Positions 45,196-54,741 of a stretch of DNA of 64,000 nt are shown here, piece by piece. The notes under the pieces are model-generated. The model ran no database searches and was not told the origin of the DNA. It worked only from the letters and a program-made list of their open reading frames with translations. The position numbers were made by a program, and so were the translations under genes. The stretch lies in the NCBI RefSeq assembly GCF_003590945.1, contig NZ_QYUK01000016.1:310001-374000 (forward strand), in the 5' to 3' direction. Source of the stretch: Oleomonas cavernae (GTDB lineage Bacteria; Pseudomonadota; Alphaproteobacteria; Zavarziniales; Zavarziniaceae). Position 1 is the first letter of the stretch, and every line of letters starts with the position of its first letter.

Positions 45196-46134
45196 TCAGG
45201 CCTCGCCATTAGCTGCTGCATACTTGAGCCGCTTGCCGACGACCCCCAGAAGGGCAACGTTGGCGCGGGCGGCATCGTCAGTGCCAAGAGCCTGACGGTT
45301 GCTGTAGCGGAAATCAAACTCTGCCAGATAGCGGTGCAGGTGCTTAGATGAGCAATGCTGATAGATGCCCTTCATGCCGCGTTTGAAGATGCTGAAATAG
45401 CCCTCGATGGTGTTGGTATGGACGGTGCGATCCGCGCGGCTGACGTACTCGTCCTTGCCGTGGTTGACGCTGCCATGGTCGGCGAAATTCCAGCCGATCG
45501 CCTTGTAGACACCGGCTTCATCGGTCATCAGGCGCGCCTCGCGGGCGATGTTCGCCTCCAGCACAGGGGCGATGCTGGCAATGCTGATCTCGTTGATGAC
45601 GACGCTGCGCGCGGCGCCGGTCTCGCGGTCGACAAGGGAAAGAACCTTGTTCATGTGAGCGATGCGGCGCCCCTTCTTGATCTTGTGCGCCTTGGTCTTG
45701 TCGGTGCCGAGGAAAGTCTCGTCAACCTCCACGGCGCCCCCGTTCGAGCCCATGGGCGACGGGTTGTTAGAGCGCATCGCCTCGCGGATACGGTGGCTCA
45801 TGAACCAAGCGGTCTTGAGGGTCACGTCCAAGGTGCGGTGAAGCTGGTTGGCCGAGATGCCTTTCTTGGAGGCGGACATCAGGTAAATGGCCTGAAGCCA
45901 CAGGTTCATCTTGACGTGGCTGGCCTCGAAGATGGTCCCGATCTTCACGGTGAAGGGCTTGCGGCACTGGTAGCACTTGTAGGCGCCAATCCGGGTCGAA
46001 GTGCCCTTCATCTTCGAGATGCGCTCCACCCCGCCACAGTGCGGGCAGACCGGACCAGTCGGCCAAACGCGGGCCTCGACAAAGGCATAAGCCGCTTCTT
46101 CATCGTGGAAGTGATTCGCCGAAAGATGTGACAT
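45196..46134 (-). CDS. IS1595-family transposase (ISXO2-like)
   Basis: A 312-residue DDE-type transposase. The N-terminus has a zinc ribbon, CPHCGGVERI...CYQCRKPFTVK, and an HTH-like helical segment (KKGISANQLHRTLDVTLKTA). The catalytic core follows: first Asp in AVEVDETFLGTDK, second in MTDEAGVYKAIG, and the final acidic/Asn position in HTNTIEGYFSIFKRGMKGIY, the ISXO2-like DDE signature. It is full length and undamaged, and both element ends are present, so activity is plausible. ATG 46134 lies 41 bases inside the right inverted repeat. Confidence 0.92.
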   Translation of the reverse strand: MSHLSANHFHDEEAAYAFVEARVWPTGPVCPHCGGVERISKMKGTSTRIGAYKCYQCRKPFTVKIGTIFEASHVKMNLWLQAIYLMSASKKGISANQLHRTLDVTLKTAWFMSHRIREAMRSNNPSPMGSNGGAVEVDETFLGTDKTKAHKIKKGRRIAHMNKVLSLVDRETGAARSVVINEISIASIAPVLEANIAREARLMTDEAGVYKAIGWNFADHGSVNHGKDEYVSRADRTVHTNTIEGYFSIFKRGMKGIYQHCSSKHLHRYLAEFDFRYSNRQALGTDDAARANVALLGVVGKRLKYAAANGEA

Positions 46135-46174
46135 AGCCCGTTGACTCCTTATGAGAACAGGATATCAAAATGTG

Positions 46175-46198
46175 TGGGTACGTCAAGTATAATATCCC
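46175..46198 (-). repeat. right terminal inverted repeat of the IS1595-type element
   Basis: Read inward on the minus strand it begins GGGATATTATACTTGACG and ends TACCCA. The TTGACG inside may help drive the transposase. Confidence 0.8.
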
Positions 46199-46206
46199 CA
46201 ACATGT
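46199..46206 (+). repeat. target-site duplication, right copy (CAACATGT)
   Basis: Identical to 43514-43521, directly abutting the right inverted repeat. Confidence 0.85.
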
Positions 46207-46346
46207 GGTGGCTCAGACGAATCGGGAACATTTTTCGCGACTCCTAGATTTCGGTTGTGGATAACATTGGCACCACGACCTGTAGAGATCGGGGACAAGT
46301 CTGATTTGGCAATCCAATCAGCATCTTGTGTTCGGGAACGCGGTGG

Positions 46347-46361
46347 AAACATAAAGAGAAC
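46347..46361 (+). promoter_or_regulatory. LexA-box-like site upstream of nrdJ
   Basis: AAAC-ATAAAGA-GAAC matches the alphaproteobacterial LexA consensus GAAC-N7-GAAC at seven of eight fixed positions. It lies 93 bases before the nrdJ ATG. A cobalamin riboswitch was looked for between 46207 and 46453 and not seen. SOS control of nrdJ is therefore possible but unproven. Confidence 0.4.
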
Positions 46362-46453
46362 AAAGATTGACCCGGGACAGACCCTTGGTCACAATGTTAA
46401 CCCCTTGAGCCGCCCACGGCCCGAGCCGCCGCAGCCTGACAAGGACCCTATTC

Positions 46454-49400
46454 ATGGTGTCGATCGCGCCGATCAGCCAGCAGATCTGGGACATGAAGTA
46501 CCGCTTGAAGGCCCCGGACGGGACATCGGTGGACGCCACGATCGAAGACACCTGGGCCCGGGTGGCCAGTTCGCTCGCCGTGGTCGAGGCGCCGGAGGTG
46601 CGCGCCCATTGGGAGGCCGCGTTCGCCTCCGCCATGGCCGATTTCCGCTTCATGCCGGCCGGCCGCATCATCGCCGGGGCGGGCACCGCGCGCCGCGTCA
46701 CCCTGTTCAACTGCTTCGTCATGGGCACGGTGCCCGACGACATGTCGGGCATTTTCGAGCATCTGCGCGAGGCCGCCTTGACCATGCAGCAGGGCGGCGG
46801 CATCGGTTACGACTTCTCGACCCTGCGGCCCAAGGGCGCCGCGGTGAAGGGCGTGGGCGCCGATGCCTCCGGCCCCCTGCCGTTCATGGACGTGTGGGAC
46901 GCCATGTGCCGCACCATCATGTCGGCCGGCCATAGGCGCGGCGCCATGATGGCGACCATGCGCTGCGACCACCCGGATATCGAGGCCTTCATCGCCGCCA
47001 AGCGCGACCCCGGCCGCCTGCGCATGTTCAACCTCTCGGTCCTGGTCATCGACCCGTTCATGGCCGCGGTCGAGGCCGACGAGCCCTGGAACCTGACCTT
47101 CGACGGCATGGTCTACAAGACGGTGCGCGCCCGCGACCTGTGGGACACGATCATGCGCGCCACCTACGCCTATGCCGAACCCGGCGTGATCTTCATCGAC
47201 CGGATCAACCGGCTGAATAACCTGTGGTACGCCGAGACGATCAGCGCCACCAACCCCTGCATCACCGCCGACACCTGGGTTACGACCACCCGGGGCCCGC
47301 GGCAGGTTGCCGACCTCCTCGGCCGGCCTTTCGCGGCACTGGTCGACGGCGTCGGCCACGACAGCGATGGCCGGGGCTTCTTTCCCACCGGGCGCAAGCC
47401 GGTGGTCGACTTGCTCACCGACGACGGCTTCCGCCTGCGCCTTACCGCCGATCACAAGGTGCTGAAAATCGCGGCCAGGACGCGGTTCCGCCGTGAGACC
47501 GTTTGGGCGCCGGCCGGCTCCCTGCTGCCCGGCGACGAGGTGGTGCTGCACGATCACGGCGCGGCGGCCGAATGGCCGGGCGAAGGCAATGCGGGCGAGG
47601 GCCTGTTGCTGGGCCTGCTGGTCGGCGACGGCACGTTGAAGGCGGAGGCGGGCGTGCTCAGCGTCTGGCCCCAGGCGGCGGCCGTGAACGGCAGCGACCT
47701 GTCCCCTGCCACCCGGGCCCTGATGGCCGAGGCGGAGAATGCCGCCCGCGCCCTGCCCCATCGCAGCGATTTTGCCGGCTGGGTGGAAATTGCCGGCCGG
47801 GGCGAATATCGCCTGAAGATGAAGGCCCTGGCCGATCTGGCCGCCCGCTTCGGCATGGCGCCCGGCAACAAGACCGTGACGCCCGCCATCGAGCGAGCCT
47901 CGTCCGACTTCCAGAAAGCGTTTTTGCGCGCCCTGTTCGATTGCGACGGCAGCGTCCAGGGCACCCAGGAGAAGGGCATCAGCGTTCGCCTGGCCCAGAG
48001 CGACCGCGAGATGCTGGTCGCGGTACAGCGCATGCTGGCGCGCTTCGGCGTCATCAGCCGCCTCTATGACCGCCGCCCGGCCGGCAGCACCCTGCTGCCC
48101 GACGGCAGGGGCGGCCAGCGCCACTATCCGACCCAGGCCCAGTTCGAGCTGATCGTGGCCCGGGCCAATGTCCTGCGTTTCCGCGACCGGATCGGTTTCA
48201 CCGACGTCGCCAAGCAGCATCGCCTGGACGGCCAGATCGCCGCCTTCAAGCGCGCACCCAATCGCGAGGCCTTCGTCGCCACGGTGCGCGCGGTCGAGCC
48301 GGCCGGCGAAGCCGATGTCTTCGACGTCAGCGTACCCGGCATCAACGCCTTCGATGCGGGCGGCCTCTATGTCCACAATTGCGGCGAGCAGCCATTGCCC
48401 CCCTATGGCGCCTGCCTGTTGGGGTCGGTCAATCTGGCCCGGCTGGTGGAGCGGCCGTTCGAGGCCGATGCGGCGATCGACATGGCCGAACTCGACCGGG
48501 TGGTGCGCCTGGCCATCCGCATGATGGACAATGTCGTCGATACCTCGAACTTCCCGCTGCCGCAGCAGCAGGCAGAGGCGACCACCAAGCGGCGCATCGG
48601 CCTAGGCGTCACCGGCCTGGCCGACGCCCTGATCATGTGCGGCGCGCGTTACGGCGGGCCGCAGGCCCTGCGCCTGATCGAGGGCTGGATGCACGCGATC
48701 CAGCGCGCGGCCTACCTCGCCAGCGTCGATCTCGCCCGCGAGAAGGGGCCGTTCCCGCTGTTCGACCGCGACAAGTATCTGGCGGGTGAATCGATCAAGG
48801 CGCTGGACGCCGATATCCGCGAGGCCATCGCCAAGCACGGCATCCGCAATGCCCTGCTCACCTCGATCGCGCCCACCGGCACGATTTCCTTGTTCGCCGA
48901 CAATGTCTCGTCCGGCCTGGAGCCTGTGTTCTCCTTCGCCTATAGCCGCAAGGTGCTGATGCCCGACGGCACCAGGCGGGAGGAGGAAGTCACCGATTAC
49001 GCCTATCGCCTGTGGCGCCGCCTGAAGGGCGAGGATGCGCCCCTGCCCGACTATTTCGTCGATGCCCAGGTGCTTTCCCCGGCCGACCATGTGCGGGTCC
49101 AGGCGGTGGTGCAGAAATACGTCGACAGTTCGATCTCCAAGACCATCAACTGCCCCGAGGACATCGGCTTCGAGGCCTTCAAGGACATCTACCTGCTGGC
49201 CTGGGCGCAGGGCTGCAAGGGCTGCACCACCTATCGTCCCAACGACGTAACCGGTTCGGTTCTTTCGCTCACGCCCAAGAAGGAAGAGAAGAAACCCGCC
49301 GAGCCGCAGTTGCAGCTTGAATCGGCCGCCGCCACGGCCCGCCACGAGGATATCTACGAGGCCGGCGGCGTGGTCTACATGACCAAGCCCCTGGACCGGC

Positions 49401-49930
49401 CGGAAGTCCTGCCGGGCAAGACCTACAAGGTGCGCTGGCCCGAATCCGAGCATGCCCTCTACATCACCGTGAACGATGTGGTGCAGGACGGCCGGCGGCG
49501 GCCGTTCGAGGTCTTCATCAATTCCAAGAACATGGAGCATTACGCCTGGACCGTGGCGCTCACCCGCATGATCTCGGCGGTGTTCAGGCGCGGCGGCGAC
49601 GTCTCCTTCGTGGTCGACGAGCTCAAGGCCGTGTTCGATCCGCGCGGCGGCCACTGGATGCAGGGGCGCTATGTCCCCTCGCTGCTCGCCGCGATCGGCG
49701 AAGTGATCGAACAGCACCTGATCGACATCGGCTTCATCCAGAAGACGCAAGTCGAACTGCCTGAGAAGTTCCAGCGCGCGATGGACATGGGCAGCGCCGA
49801 GGCCGGTGGCGGCAAGGCCACCGGCAGCCTGAAGGGCCTGCGCGGCTGCCCCCGCTGCAGCCAGCCCAGCCTGGTGCGCCAGGAAGGCTGCGACACCTGC
49901 CTGTCCTGCGGCTATTCCAAGTGCGGGTGA
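46454..49930 (+). CDS. nrdJ: adenosylcobalamin-dependent (class II) ribonucleotide reductase with in-frame intein
   Basis: Reduces ribonucleotides to deoxyribonucleotides with a cobalamin-generated thiyl radical, independent of oxygen. The precursor is 1158 residues; removing the intein (residues 269-642) leaves 784. Host motifs: [23 protein letters not shown] (first redox Cys), [44 protein letters not shown] across the splice point, [14 protein letters not shown] and [20 protein letters not shown]. The C-terminus has a CPRCSQP...[12 protein letters not shown] zinc/redox tail. The PduO-type adenosyltransferase at 2896 can supply the cofactor. Without splicing the active-site loop would be split, so the enzyme depends on the intein. 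Confidence 0.95.
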   Translation: MVSIAPISQQIWDMKYRLKAPDGTSVDATIEDTWARVASSLAVVEAPEVRAHWEAAFASAMADFRFMPAGRIIAGAGTARRVTLFNCFVMGTVPDDMSGIFEHLREAALTMQQGGGIGYDFSTLRPKGAAVKGVGADASGPLPFMDVWDAMCRTIMSAGHRRGAMMATMRCDHPDIEAFIAAKRDPGRLRMFNLSVLVIDPFMAAVEADEPWNLTFDGMVYKTVRARDLWDTIMRATYAYAEPGVIFIDRINRLNNLWYAETISATNPCITADTWVTTTRGPRQVADLLGRPFAALVDGVGHDSDGRGFFPTGRKPVVDLLTDDGFRLRLTADHKVLKIAARTRFRRETVWAPAGSLLPGDEVVLHDHGAAAEWPGEGNAGEGLLLGLLVGDGTLKAEAGVLSVWPQAAAVNGSDLSPATRALMAEAENAARALPHRSDFAGWVEIAGRGEYRLKMKALADLAARFGMAPGNKTVTPAIERASSDFQKAFLRALFDCDGSVQGTQEKGISVRLAQSDREMLVAVQRMLARFGVISRLYDRRPAGSTLLPDGRGGQRHYPTQAQFELIVARANVLRFRDRIGFTDVAKQHRLDGQIAAFKRAPNREAFVATVRAVEPAGEADVFDVSVPGINAFDAGGLYVHNCGEQPLPPYGACLLGSVNLARLVERPFEADAAIDMAELDRVVRLAIRMMDNVVDTSNFPLPQQQAEATTKRRIGLGVTGLADALIMCGARYGGPQALRLIEGWMHAIQRAAYLASVDLAREKGPFPLFDRDKYLAGESIKALDADIREAIAKHGIRNALLTSIAPTGTISLFADNVSSGLEPVFSFAYSRKVLMPDGTRREEEVTDYAYRLWRRLKGEDAPLPDYFVDAQVLSPADHVRVQAVVQKYVDSSISKTINCPEDIGFEAFKDIYLLAWAQGCKGCTTYRPNDVTGSVLSLTPKKEEKKPAEPQLQLESAAATARHEDIYEAGGVVYMTKPLDRPEVLPGKTYKVRWPESEHALYITVNDVVQDGRRRPFEVFINSKNMEHYAWTVALTRMISAVFRRGGDVSFVVDELKAVFDPRGGHWMQGRYVPSLLAAIGEVIEQHLIDIGFIQKTQVELPEKFQRAMDMGSAEAGGGKATGSLKGLRGCPRCSQPSLVRQEGCDTCLSCGYSKCG
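47258..48379 (+). other. intein with LAGLIDADG endonuclease domain inside NrdJ
   Basis: A 374-residue insertion in NrdJ. It begins with the nucleophile Cys (CITADTWV, block A), has block B with the TxxH signature TADH at intein residues 63-66, two dodecapeptide motifs of a LAGLIDADG homing endonuclease ([11 protein letters not shown] at about 115-125; [11 protein letters not shown] at about 222-232, each with its acidic residue), and ends [16 protein letters not shown]...VHN, followed by extein Cys. The terminal His-Asn and next Cys are the residues needed for splicing. All key residues are present, so both splicing and homing may work. Confidence 0.93.
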
Positions 49931-49944
49931 TGGCACCGGTAGCC

Positions 49945-50055
49945 TGCGTCCTTCGAGACGGCCCTACGGGCCTCCTCAGGATGAGGAAAATCTTTATGGC
50001 ACAAAGACTTGCCTCATCCTGAGGAGCCACCGCAGGTGGCGTCTCGAAGGACGCA
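49945..50055. repeat. palindromic repeat, TGCGTCCTTCGAGACGG type (copy 2)
   Basis: Same structure as 25999-26109, with outer arms TGCGTCCTTCGAGACG / CGTCTCGAAGGACGCA and inner CCTCATCCTGAGGAG arms; most differences lie in the centre. It lies between the convergent nrdJ and receiver genes. Confidence 0.85.
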
Positions 50056-50071
50056 CCACGCGGCTCCAGCC

Positions 50072-50437
50072 CTATAGCCCCAGAGCCTCGTTGAGGCAGT
50101 CGATCAGCTTGGCCCCGTCGAAGGGTTTTTTCAGGAAGCCCGCGGCGCCGGCCTTCTCGGCCCTGGCCTTGATGGGAGCGTCGGCGAAGGCGGTGATCAG
50201 GATCACCGGCACGGGGTCGCCCGACGCCGCCAGGGCCTCGATCAGTTCGATCCCGTCCATGCCGCCGGGCATCTGCACGTCGCTGATCACGCAGTCGCTG
50301 GCGGTATGGGCACCCAGATAAGCCTCGGCCGAGGCAAAGCTGCACACTCTGTGCCCAAGCGAGCGCACCAGCCCCTCGAGCGAAACGCGAACGGATTCAT
50401 CGTCGTCGATGACGGCAATGAGCGGCGATGCGGACAA
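50072..50437 (-). CDS. single-domain response regulator (FixJ-type receiver)
   Basis: A 121-residue receiver without output domain: VIDDDESVR acidic pocket, phosphoacceptor in CVISDVQMPGGMDG, Thr in LITAFAD, Lys in FLKKPFDG. The style (SLGHRVCSFASAEAYL) is that of FixJ/NarL-type receivers. It lies downstream of the FixJ-like regulator and opposite a sensor kinase, so it may act as a phosphate sink or connector in that pathway. This is inferred from location. Confidence 0.85.
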   Translation of the reverse strand: MSASPLIAVIDDDESVRVSLEGLVRSLGHRVCSFASAEAYLGAHTASDCVISDVQMPGGMDGIELIEALAASGDPVPVILITAFADAPIKARAEKAGAAGFLKKPFDGAKLIDCLNEALGL

Positions 50438-50537
50438 GGTCTCTTCCTCGGCAGAGGACGGCGCGCAGGGTGCGGGGCCATCGTCCCCATAATCACCGCA
50501 AGATCGGCGCCGGCGATATTATACGCAGGTTTATGAC

Positions 50538-51194
50538 TCAGGCCGCCGGCCCGGCCTCCAGCTTCAGCGCCTCCGCCATTTTCACGAAGTCGGCCAGCGA
50601 TTTGGCCGCCATCTTGCGCATGGCATTGCCGCGATGGATCTTCACCGTGATTTCGCTGAGGCCCAGCTCGAAGGCGATCTGCTTGTTCATCAGGCCGGTG
50701 GCGACCATGGCCATGACCCGGGCTTCGCGCGCGCTGAGCGCGCGGTAGCGGGCACGCAGATCCTCCAGGCCGCTGTGCTGTGCCCGGGTGGTGCCGTCGC
50801 GCTCGAGCGCCACGGTCACCGCGTCCAGCATGTCCTGGTCGCGGAACGGCTTGGTCAGGAAATCGACCGCGCCGGCCTTCATGCCCCGCACCGACATGGG
50901 GATGTCGCCGTGCCCAGTCATCAGGATCACCGGCATGCGGACATTGGCCTCGGCCAGCCTGGCCTGGAAATCGAGGCCGCTTAACCCCGGCAGGCGGATG
51001 TCGAGCACCAGGCAGCCGGACGCCTCGGCCTGGCCCGACTGGAGGAATTCCTGGGCGCTGCCGAACAGGCGGGTCGCCAGCCCGACCGAGCGGAACAGGC
51101 TGTCGAGGGCGGCACGCAGGGCGGGATCGTCGTCGACGATATGGACCACGGGGCCCGGCTTTGCCTGGGCAATCGGCGGCGCAGCGGTCGTCAT
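50538..51194 (-). CDS. FixJ/TodT-like response regulator with LuxR-type HTH
   Basis: A 218-residue two-domain regulator. Receiver: HIVDDDPALR, phosphoacceptor in CLVLDIRLPGLSG, Thr in LMTGHGDIPM, Lys in FLTKPFRD. A short linker leads to a C-terminal LuxR/GerE helix-turn-helix (LSAREARVMAMVATGLMNK, then LGLSEITVKIHRGNAM). ATG 51194 is preferred over an upstream in-frame ATG because MTTAAPPIAQ reaches the receiver at once. It is divergent from the histidine kinase gene at 51292 (97 bases apart), the usual layout for a cognate pair. Confidence 0.9.
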   Translation of the reverse strand: MTTAAPPIAQAKPGPVVHIVDDDPALRAALDSLFRSVGLATRLFGSAQEFLQSGQAEASGCLVLDIRLPGLSGLDFQARLAEANVRMPVILMTGHGDIPMSVRGMKAGAVDFLTKPFRDQDMLDAVTVALERDGTTRAQHSGLEDLRARYRALSAREARVMAMVATGLMNKQIAFELGLSEITVKIHRGNAMRKMAAKSLADFVKMAEALKLEAGPAA

Positions 51195-51291
51195 CGTCTG
51201 GCGAAGCCTGTGATAATAAGAACCATTGCAATATGCTGGACCGGGGCCTGGCCCCGCGTCAACAAGGGCGGGCACGGCCCGAGGGGGATCG

Positions 51292-52554
51292 ATGTTCGGA
51301 GCCGAGACGGCACCGGTGACCGGCGACCTTGCGCAGGCACAGGAAGCCCTGCGCCATGCCGAGTACCGCTACCGCAACATGTTCCGTGCCATGGCGGTGT
51401 CGTTCTGGGAACTGGATTTCGCCCAGGTGGGCGCCATGCTGCGGGACTTGCGCAAGCGCGGCATCACGGACCTGCGGGCCTATGTCGCCGCCCATCCCGG
51501 CTTCGTCCGACAGGCGATGGAAGCGACCCGGGTCATCGACGTGAACGAGAAGACCGTCCAACTGTTCGGCGGCACCTGCAAGGCCGACATGCTGGTCTCG
51601 GTCGCGCCGTTCTGGCCGCGCGCCAGCGAGCCGGTCTATGCCGGCAGCCTCTATGCCGCGGTCGACGGCACGCCGCATTTCGAGGCGGAAACCAAATTCG
51701 CCACCCTGGACGGGCGCGAGATCGACGCCCTGTTCACCTGCTGCTATCCGCGCGACGACAACGGCAAGGGCGGCGCCGTGGTCCTGGTCGGCGTGGTCGA
51801 CATTTCCGACCGCATCCGCGCCCATGACGAGGTGACCCGCATCCAGGCGGAACTGGCCCATGCGGCGCGGGTCTCCACCCTGGGCGAGTTGACCGCCTCG
51901 ATCGCCCACGAGGTGAACCAGCCGCTGGCAGCGATCGTCACCAACGGCGAGGCGGCCCTGCGCTGGCTGGGCCGCCAGGCCCCCGACCTGGGCGAGGCCC
52001 AGGCGGCGATCCAGCGCATCATCGGCGAGGGCAAGCGCGCCTCGGACATCATCGCCCGCATCCGCTCGATGTCGACCAAGAGCGCGCCGGAACAGGTCAC
52101 GCTGGACTGTGCCGCCCTGATCGAGGAATCGACCCTGCTGGTGCGCCGCGAAATGCTGACCCATAACGTGGTGCTGCGCCTCGATCTGGCGCCCGGCCTG
52201 CCGCCCATCCGGGCCGACCGGGTCCAGGTCCAGCAGGTCGTCATCAACCTGCTGGTCAATGCCGTCCAGGCCATGGCGCAGGTTCCCCGCGACCGCCGCG
52301 ACCTGGCCATCCGCGCCCGCAGCGACGGCGCGGCGATCCAGATCGACCTGGAGGATTCAGGCCCCGGCATCGCGCCCGACCATGCCGGGCAATTGTTCAA
52401 CGCCTTCTTCACCACCAAGGCGACCGGCATGGGCATGGGCCTGTCGATCTGCAAGTCGATCGTCGAGGCCCATGGCGGGCGGATCTGGGCCAGCCCCGGC
52501 ATCGAGCGCGGCGCCACCTTCCACGTCCTGCTCCCAGCCTATACCCAGGTATGA
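51292..52554 (+). CDS. PAS-domain sensor histidine kinase (FixL/DctB-like), soluble
   Basis: A 420-residue kinase without clear membrane helices. An N-terminal PAS-like region ([18 protein letters not shown]; a [12 protein letters not shown] end) precedes a coiled link and the HisKA domain with [20 protein letters not shown] (phospho-His in AHEVNQPL), then the HATPase domain: N box [14 protein letters not shown]1 DSGPGI, F box [10 protein letters not shown]2 [18 protein letters not shown]. The signal is unknown; no haem-binding FixL residues could be assigned. It should phosphorylate the divergent FixJ-like regulator. Confidence 0.9.
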   Translation: MFGAETAPVTGDLAQAQEALRHAEYRYRNMFRAMAVSFWELDFAQVGAMLRDLRKRGITDLRAYVAAHPGFVRQAMEATRVIDVNEKTVQLFGGTCKADMLVSVAPFWPRASEPVYAGSLYAAVDGTPHFEAETKFATLDGREIDALFTCCYPRDDNGKGGAVVLVGVVDISDRIRAHDEVTRIQAELAHAARVSTLGELTASIAHEVNQPLAAIVTNGEAALRWLGRQAPDLGEAQAAIQRIIGEGKRASDIIARIRSMSTKSAPEQVTLDCAALIEESTLLVRREMLTHNVVLRLDLAPGLPPIRADRVQVQQVVINLLVNAVQAMAQVPRDRRDLAIRARSDGAAIQIDLEDSGPGIAPDHAGQLFNAFFTTKATGMGMGLSICKSIVEAHGGRIWASPGIERGATFHVLLPAYTQV

Positions 52555-52634
52555 GCCGACCAGACGCCGGGTGGGCTTTCGCCCGCCGCGGGCGTAACGC
52601 ATCCTCGCCGCAGCAGACCACCGGAGACGACACC

Positions 52635-53459
52635 ATGGGTACCATCACCACCAAGGACGGCACCGAGATCTTCTACAAGGACTGGGGCACGGGCCAGCCC
52701 ATCGTCTTCCATCACGGCTGGCCGCTCTCCGCCGACGATTGGGACGCCCAGATGATGTACTTCCTGGGCAAGGGCTACCGCGTCATCGCCCACGACCGGC
52801 GCGGCCACGGCCGCTCGACCCAGACCGCGACCGGCAACGAGATGGACACCTATGCCGACGACGTGGCGGCCCTGACCAATGCCCTGGACCTGAAGGATGC
52901 CATCCATATCGGCCATTCGACCGGCGGCGGCGAGGTCGCCCGCTACCTGGGGCGTCACGGCACGGCCCGCGTTGCCAAGGCGGTCTTGATCGGGGCGGTG
53001 CCGCCGATCATGGTCAAGTCCGAGAAGAACCCCGGCGGCCTGCCGCTCGAGGTCTTCGACGGTTTCCGCGCCGCCCTGGTCGCCAACCGCGCCCAGTTCT
53101 TCCTCGATGTGCCGGCCGGCCCGTTCTACGGCTTCAACCGTCCGGGTGCCAAGGTCAGCCAAGGCGTGATCGAGAATTGGTGGCGCCAGGGCATGATGGG
53201 CGGCGCCAAGGCCCATTACGATTGCATCAAGGCCTTCTCGGAGACCGACTTCACCGAGGATTTGAAGAAGATCGAGGTGCCGGTCCTGGTGATGCACGGC
53301 GACGACGACCAGATCGTGCCGATCGCCGACTCCGCGCCCCTGTCGGCCAAGCTGCTGAAGCACGGCACGCTCAAGGTCTATCCGGGCCTGCCCCACGGCC
53401 TGTGCACCACCCATCCGGATATCGTCAACCCCGACCTCCTGGCCTTCATCCAGGCCTGA
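52635..53459 (+). CDS. alpha/beta hydrolase, cofactor-free haloperoxidase (non-haem chloroperoxidase) type
   Basis: A 274-residue cytosolic hydrolase with the chloroperoxidase-F pattern: [32 protein letters not shown] (oxyanion hole), [12 protein letters not shown], nucleophile elbow [23 protein letters not shown] carrying the Asp, and GLPHGL with the catalytic His. Family members catalyse perhydrolysis or ester hydrolysis; natural substrates are usually unknown. ATG 52635 follows GGAGACGACACC as ribosome site. It is probably independent of the kinase upstream. Confidence 0.9.
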   Translation: MGTITTKDGTEIFYKDWGTGQPIVFHHGWPLSADDWDAQMMYFLGKGYRVIAHDRRGHGRSTQTATGNEMDTYADDVAALTNALDLKDAIHIGHSTGGGEVARYLGRHGTARVAKAVLIGAVPPIMVKSEKNPGGLPLEVFDGFRAALVANRAQFFLDVPAGPFYGFNRPGAKVSQGVIENWWRQGMMGGAKAHYDCIKAFSETDFTEDLKKIEVPVLVMHGDDDQIVPIADSAPLSAKLLKHGTLKVYPGLPHGLCTTHPDIVNPDLLAFIQA

Positions 53460-53472
53460 CACGCCCGCGAAG

Positions 53473-53594
53473 CCCTCTCCTCCACGGGAGGAGAGGGTTG
53501 GGTGAGGAGGTCGAGGGGGCAACCCCCGGCGCATCTCGAGGCGTTACGACCCACCTCCCCCGACCCCTCCCCTGCCAAGCGGGCGGAAGGGGGA
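53473..53594. repeat. palindromic intergenic repeat, CCTCTCC-type
   Basis: Opens with a perfect hairpin CCCTCTCCTCC-ACG-GGAGGAGAGGG, then GGTGAGGAGG and its partner CCACCTCCCC, and a diverged closing half GGCGGAAGGGGG. It lies between convergent genes. Confidence 0.65.
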
Positions 53595-53604
53595 ATTCAC
53601 GGCA

Positions 53605-53985
53605 TTACTTGCGCTGCCCGTCGATGCTCCACGGCCCCGGGCCGGCAAAGACGAGGTAGAGGAAGACGAAACAGAACAGGATCGCCGCATCGCCGCCGTT
53701 CAGGGCCGGGAACGGGCTCTGGGGGGCATGGGCGATCCAATAGGCTGCGGCCATCAGGCCCGACAGCACGAAGGCGACCGGCCGGGTGAACAGGCCGATG
53801 ATCAGCAGGAAGCCGCCGACCAGTTCGAGGCAACCCGCAATCCAAGGCAGGGTGAGGACTTCGGGGTGGAAGTCGGAGGCTGGAAAGCCCAGCAGCTTCT
53901 GCGTCCCATGGGCAAAGAAGATCAGCGCCGCGACGATGCGCAGGATGCTGAGGAATTGAGGCTGATACCGGGAAAGAGACGACAT
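53605..53985 (-). CDS. DoxX family membrane protein
   Basis: A 126-residue protein with four hydrophobic helices. Family marks are FLSILRIVAALIFFAHGTQKLLGF in the first helix, WIAGCLELVGGFLLIIGLFTRP in the second, and AYWIAHAPQSPFPALNGGDAAILFCFVFLYLVFAGPGPWSID at the end, with the conserved NGG...LF and GPG..S segments. DoxX-like proteins sit in the cytoplasmic membrane and are linked to redox or stress functions in some bacteria; the role here is unknown. ATG 53985 is preferred over the upstream alternative. Confidence 0.88.
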   Translation of the reverse strand: MSSLSRYQPQFLSILRIVAALIFFAHGTQKLLGFPASDFHPEVLTLPWIAGCLELVGGFLLIIGLFTRPVAFVLSGLMAAAYWIAHAPQSPFPALNGGDAAILFCFVFLYLVFAGPGPWSIDGQRK

Positions 53986-54163
53986 GCAGGGATCTCCAGA
54001 GGGCTCGTCAGTCGAGCCCCAGCATAACAACGCTGCCCACGCCAAATCACAAGCGCAGCCGTGATCAGGTCTCTTGATCACGCCCGCCCCCCGGAAACGG
54101 CCATCGACCCCGCCGCGCGAACCTGAAATACTCCTCTTGTCATCACGCCCGGGGGAGCAAGGG

Positions 54164-54727
54164 ATGATCGGCTGGATAGTCCTGGTGCTGGCCCTGGTGG
54201 CGGTGGTCTATGCCGTCGTCCTGTTCAACACCCTGGTCAAGAGCCGGCAGATGGTGGGCGAAGGCTGGTCCGGCATCGATGTCCAGCTCAAGCGGCGGAC
54301 CGATCTGGTGCCGCGCCTGGTCGAGACGGTCAAGGGCTACGTCGCCTATGAAAAAGACGTGTTCGAGCGCATCACCCAGTTGCGCAACCAAGCCCAGGCC
54401 CTGCGCGCCGCCTCGCCGGGCGAGCGGGCGGTGGCCGAAAATGCCCTCTCCGGCGCCATCCTCCAGGTCATGGCGGTGGCCGAGGCCTATCCCGACCTCA
54501 AGGCCAGCGAGAGTTTCCTGAAACTGCAGGAAGGCCTGATCGAGGTCGAGGATCACCTCCAGCTCTCGCGGCGCTATTACAATGGTGCGGTGCGCCAGTT
54601 GAACACCCACATCGAGCAATTCCCCTCGAACCTGATCGCCAACGGCTTCGGCTTCAAGCTCGCCGAATATTTCGAACTGGACGACCCGGGCGACCGCGCA
54701 GCGCCCCAGGTTCGATTGAACAGTTGA
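54164..54727 (+). CDS. LemA family membrane-anchored protein
   Basis: A 187-residue protein with one N-terminal helix (IGWIVLVLALVAVVYAVVLF) and a helical bundle: NTLVKSRQMVGEGWSGIDVQLKRR, DLVPRLVETVKGYVAYE, AYPDLKASESFLKLQEGLIEVED and ARRYYN-type SRRYYNGAVRQLN, ending FPSNLIANGFGF and YFELDD. This is a complete LemA signature. LemA genes often precede DUF2207 or TPM-domain genes, as here (54886), suggesting a shared envelope function that is not yet defined. The start is set by the ATG after GGGGGAGCAAGGG. Confidence 0.93.
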   Translation: MIGWIVLVLALVAVVYAVVLFNTLVKSRQMVGEGWSGIDVQLKRRTDLVPRLVETVKGYVAYEKDVFERITQLRNQAQALRAASPGERAVAENALSGAILQVMAVAEAYPDLKASESFLKLQEGLIEVEDHLQLSRRYYNGAVRQLNTHIEQFPSNLIANGFGFKLAEYFELDDPGDRAAPQVRLNS

Positions 54728-54741
54728 GCGCCAACAAAAAG

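Larger units (their letters stand above)
43522..46198. mobile_element. IS1595-family insertion element with cargo genes, 2677 bp
   Basis: Bounded by imperfect inverted repeats: left GGGCACTATTATAC... to GTACCCA (43522-43547); right, read inward on the opposite strand, GGGATATTATAC... to GTACCCA (46198-46175). It is flanked by the identical eight bases CAACATGT. It carries a DUF3800 gene (+), a small membrane-protein gene (-), a structured non-coding stretch, a 57-codon gene (-) and an IS1595-type transposase (-). The preserved ends and duplication suggest recent insertion between glpQ and nrdJ. Cargo-bearing members of IS1595 are known; this combination was not one I could name. Confidence 0.88.

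Noticed and set aside
46207-46453. Possible cobalamin riboswitch before nrdJ
   Set aside because: No B12-box-like sequence or associated fold was found; the same check before the adenosyltransferase gene was also negative.
46448-48376. Minus-strand frame of about 640 codons opposite nrdJ
   Set aside because: No family resemblance and fully antisense to NrdJ and its intein, both with strong motifs.
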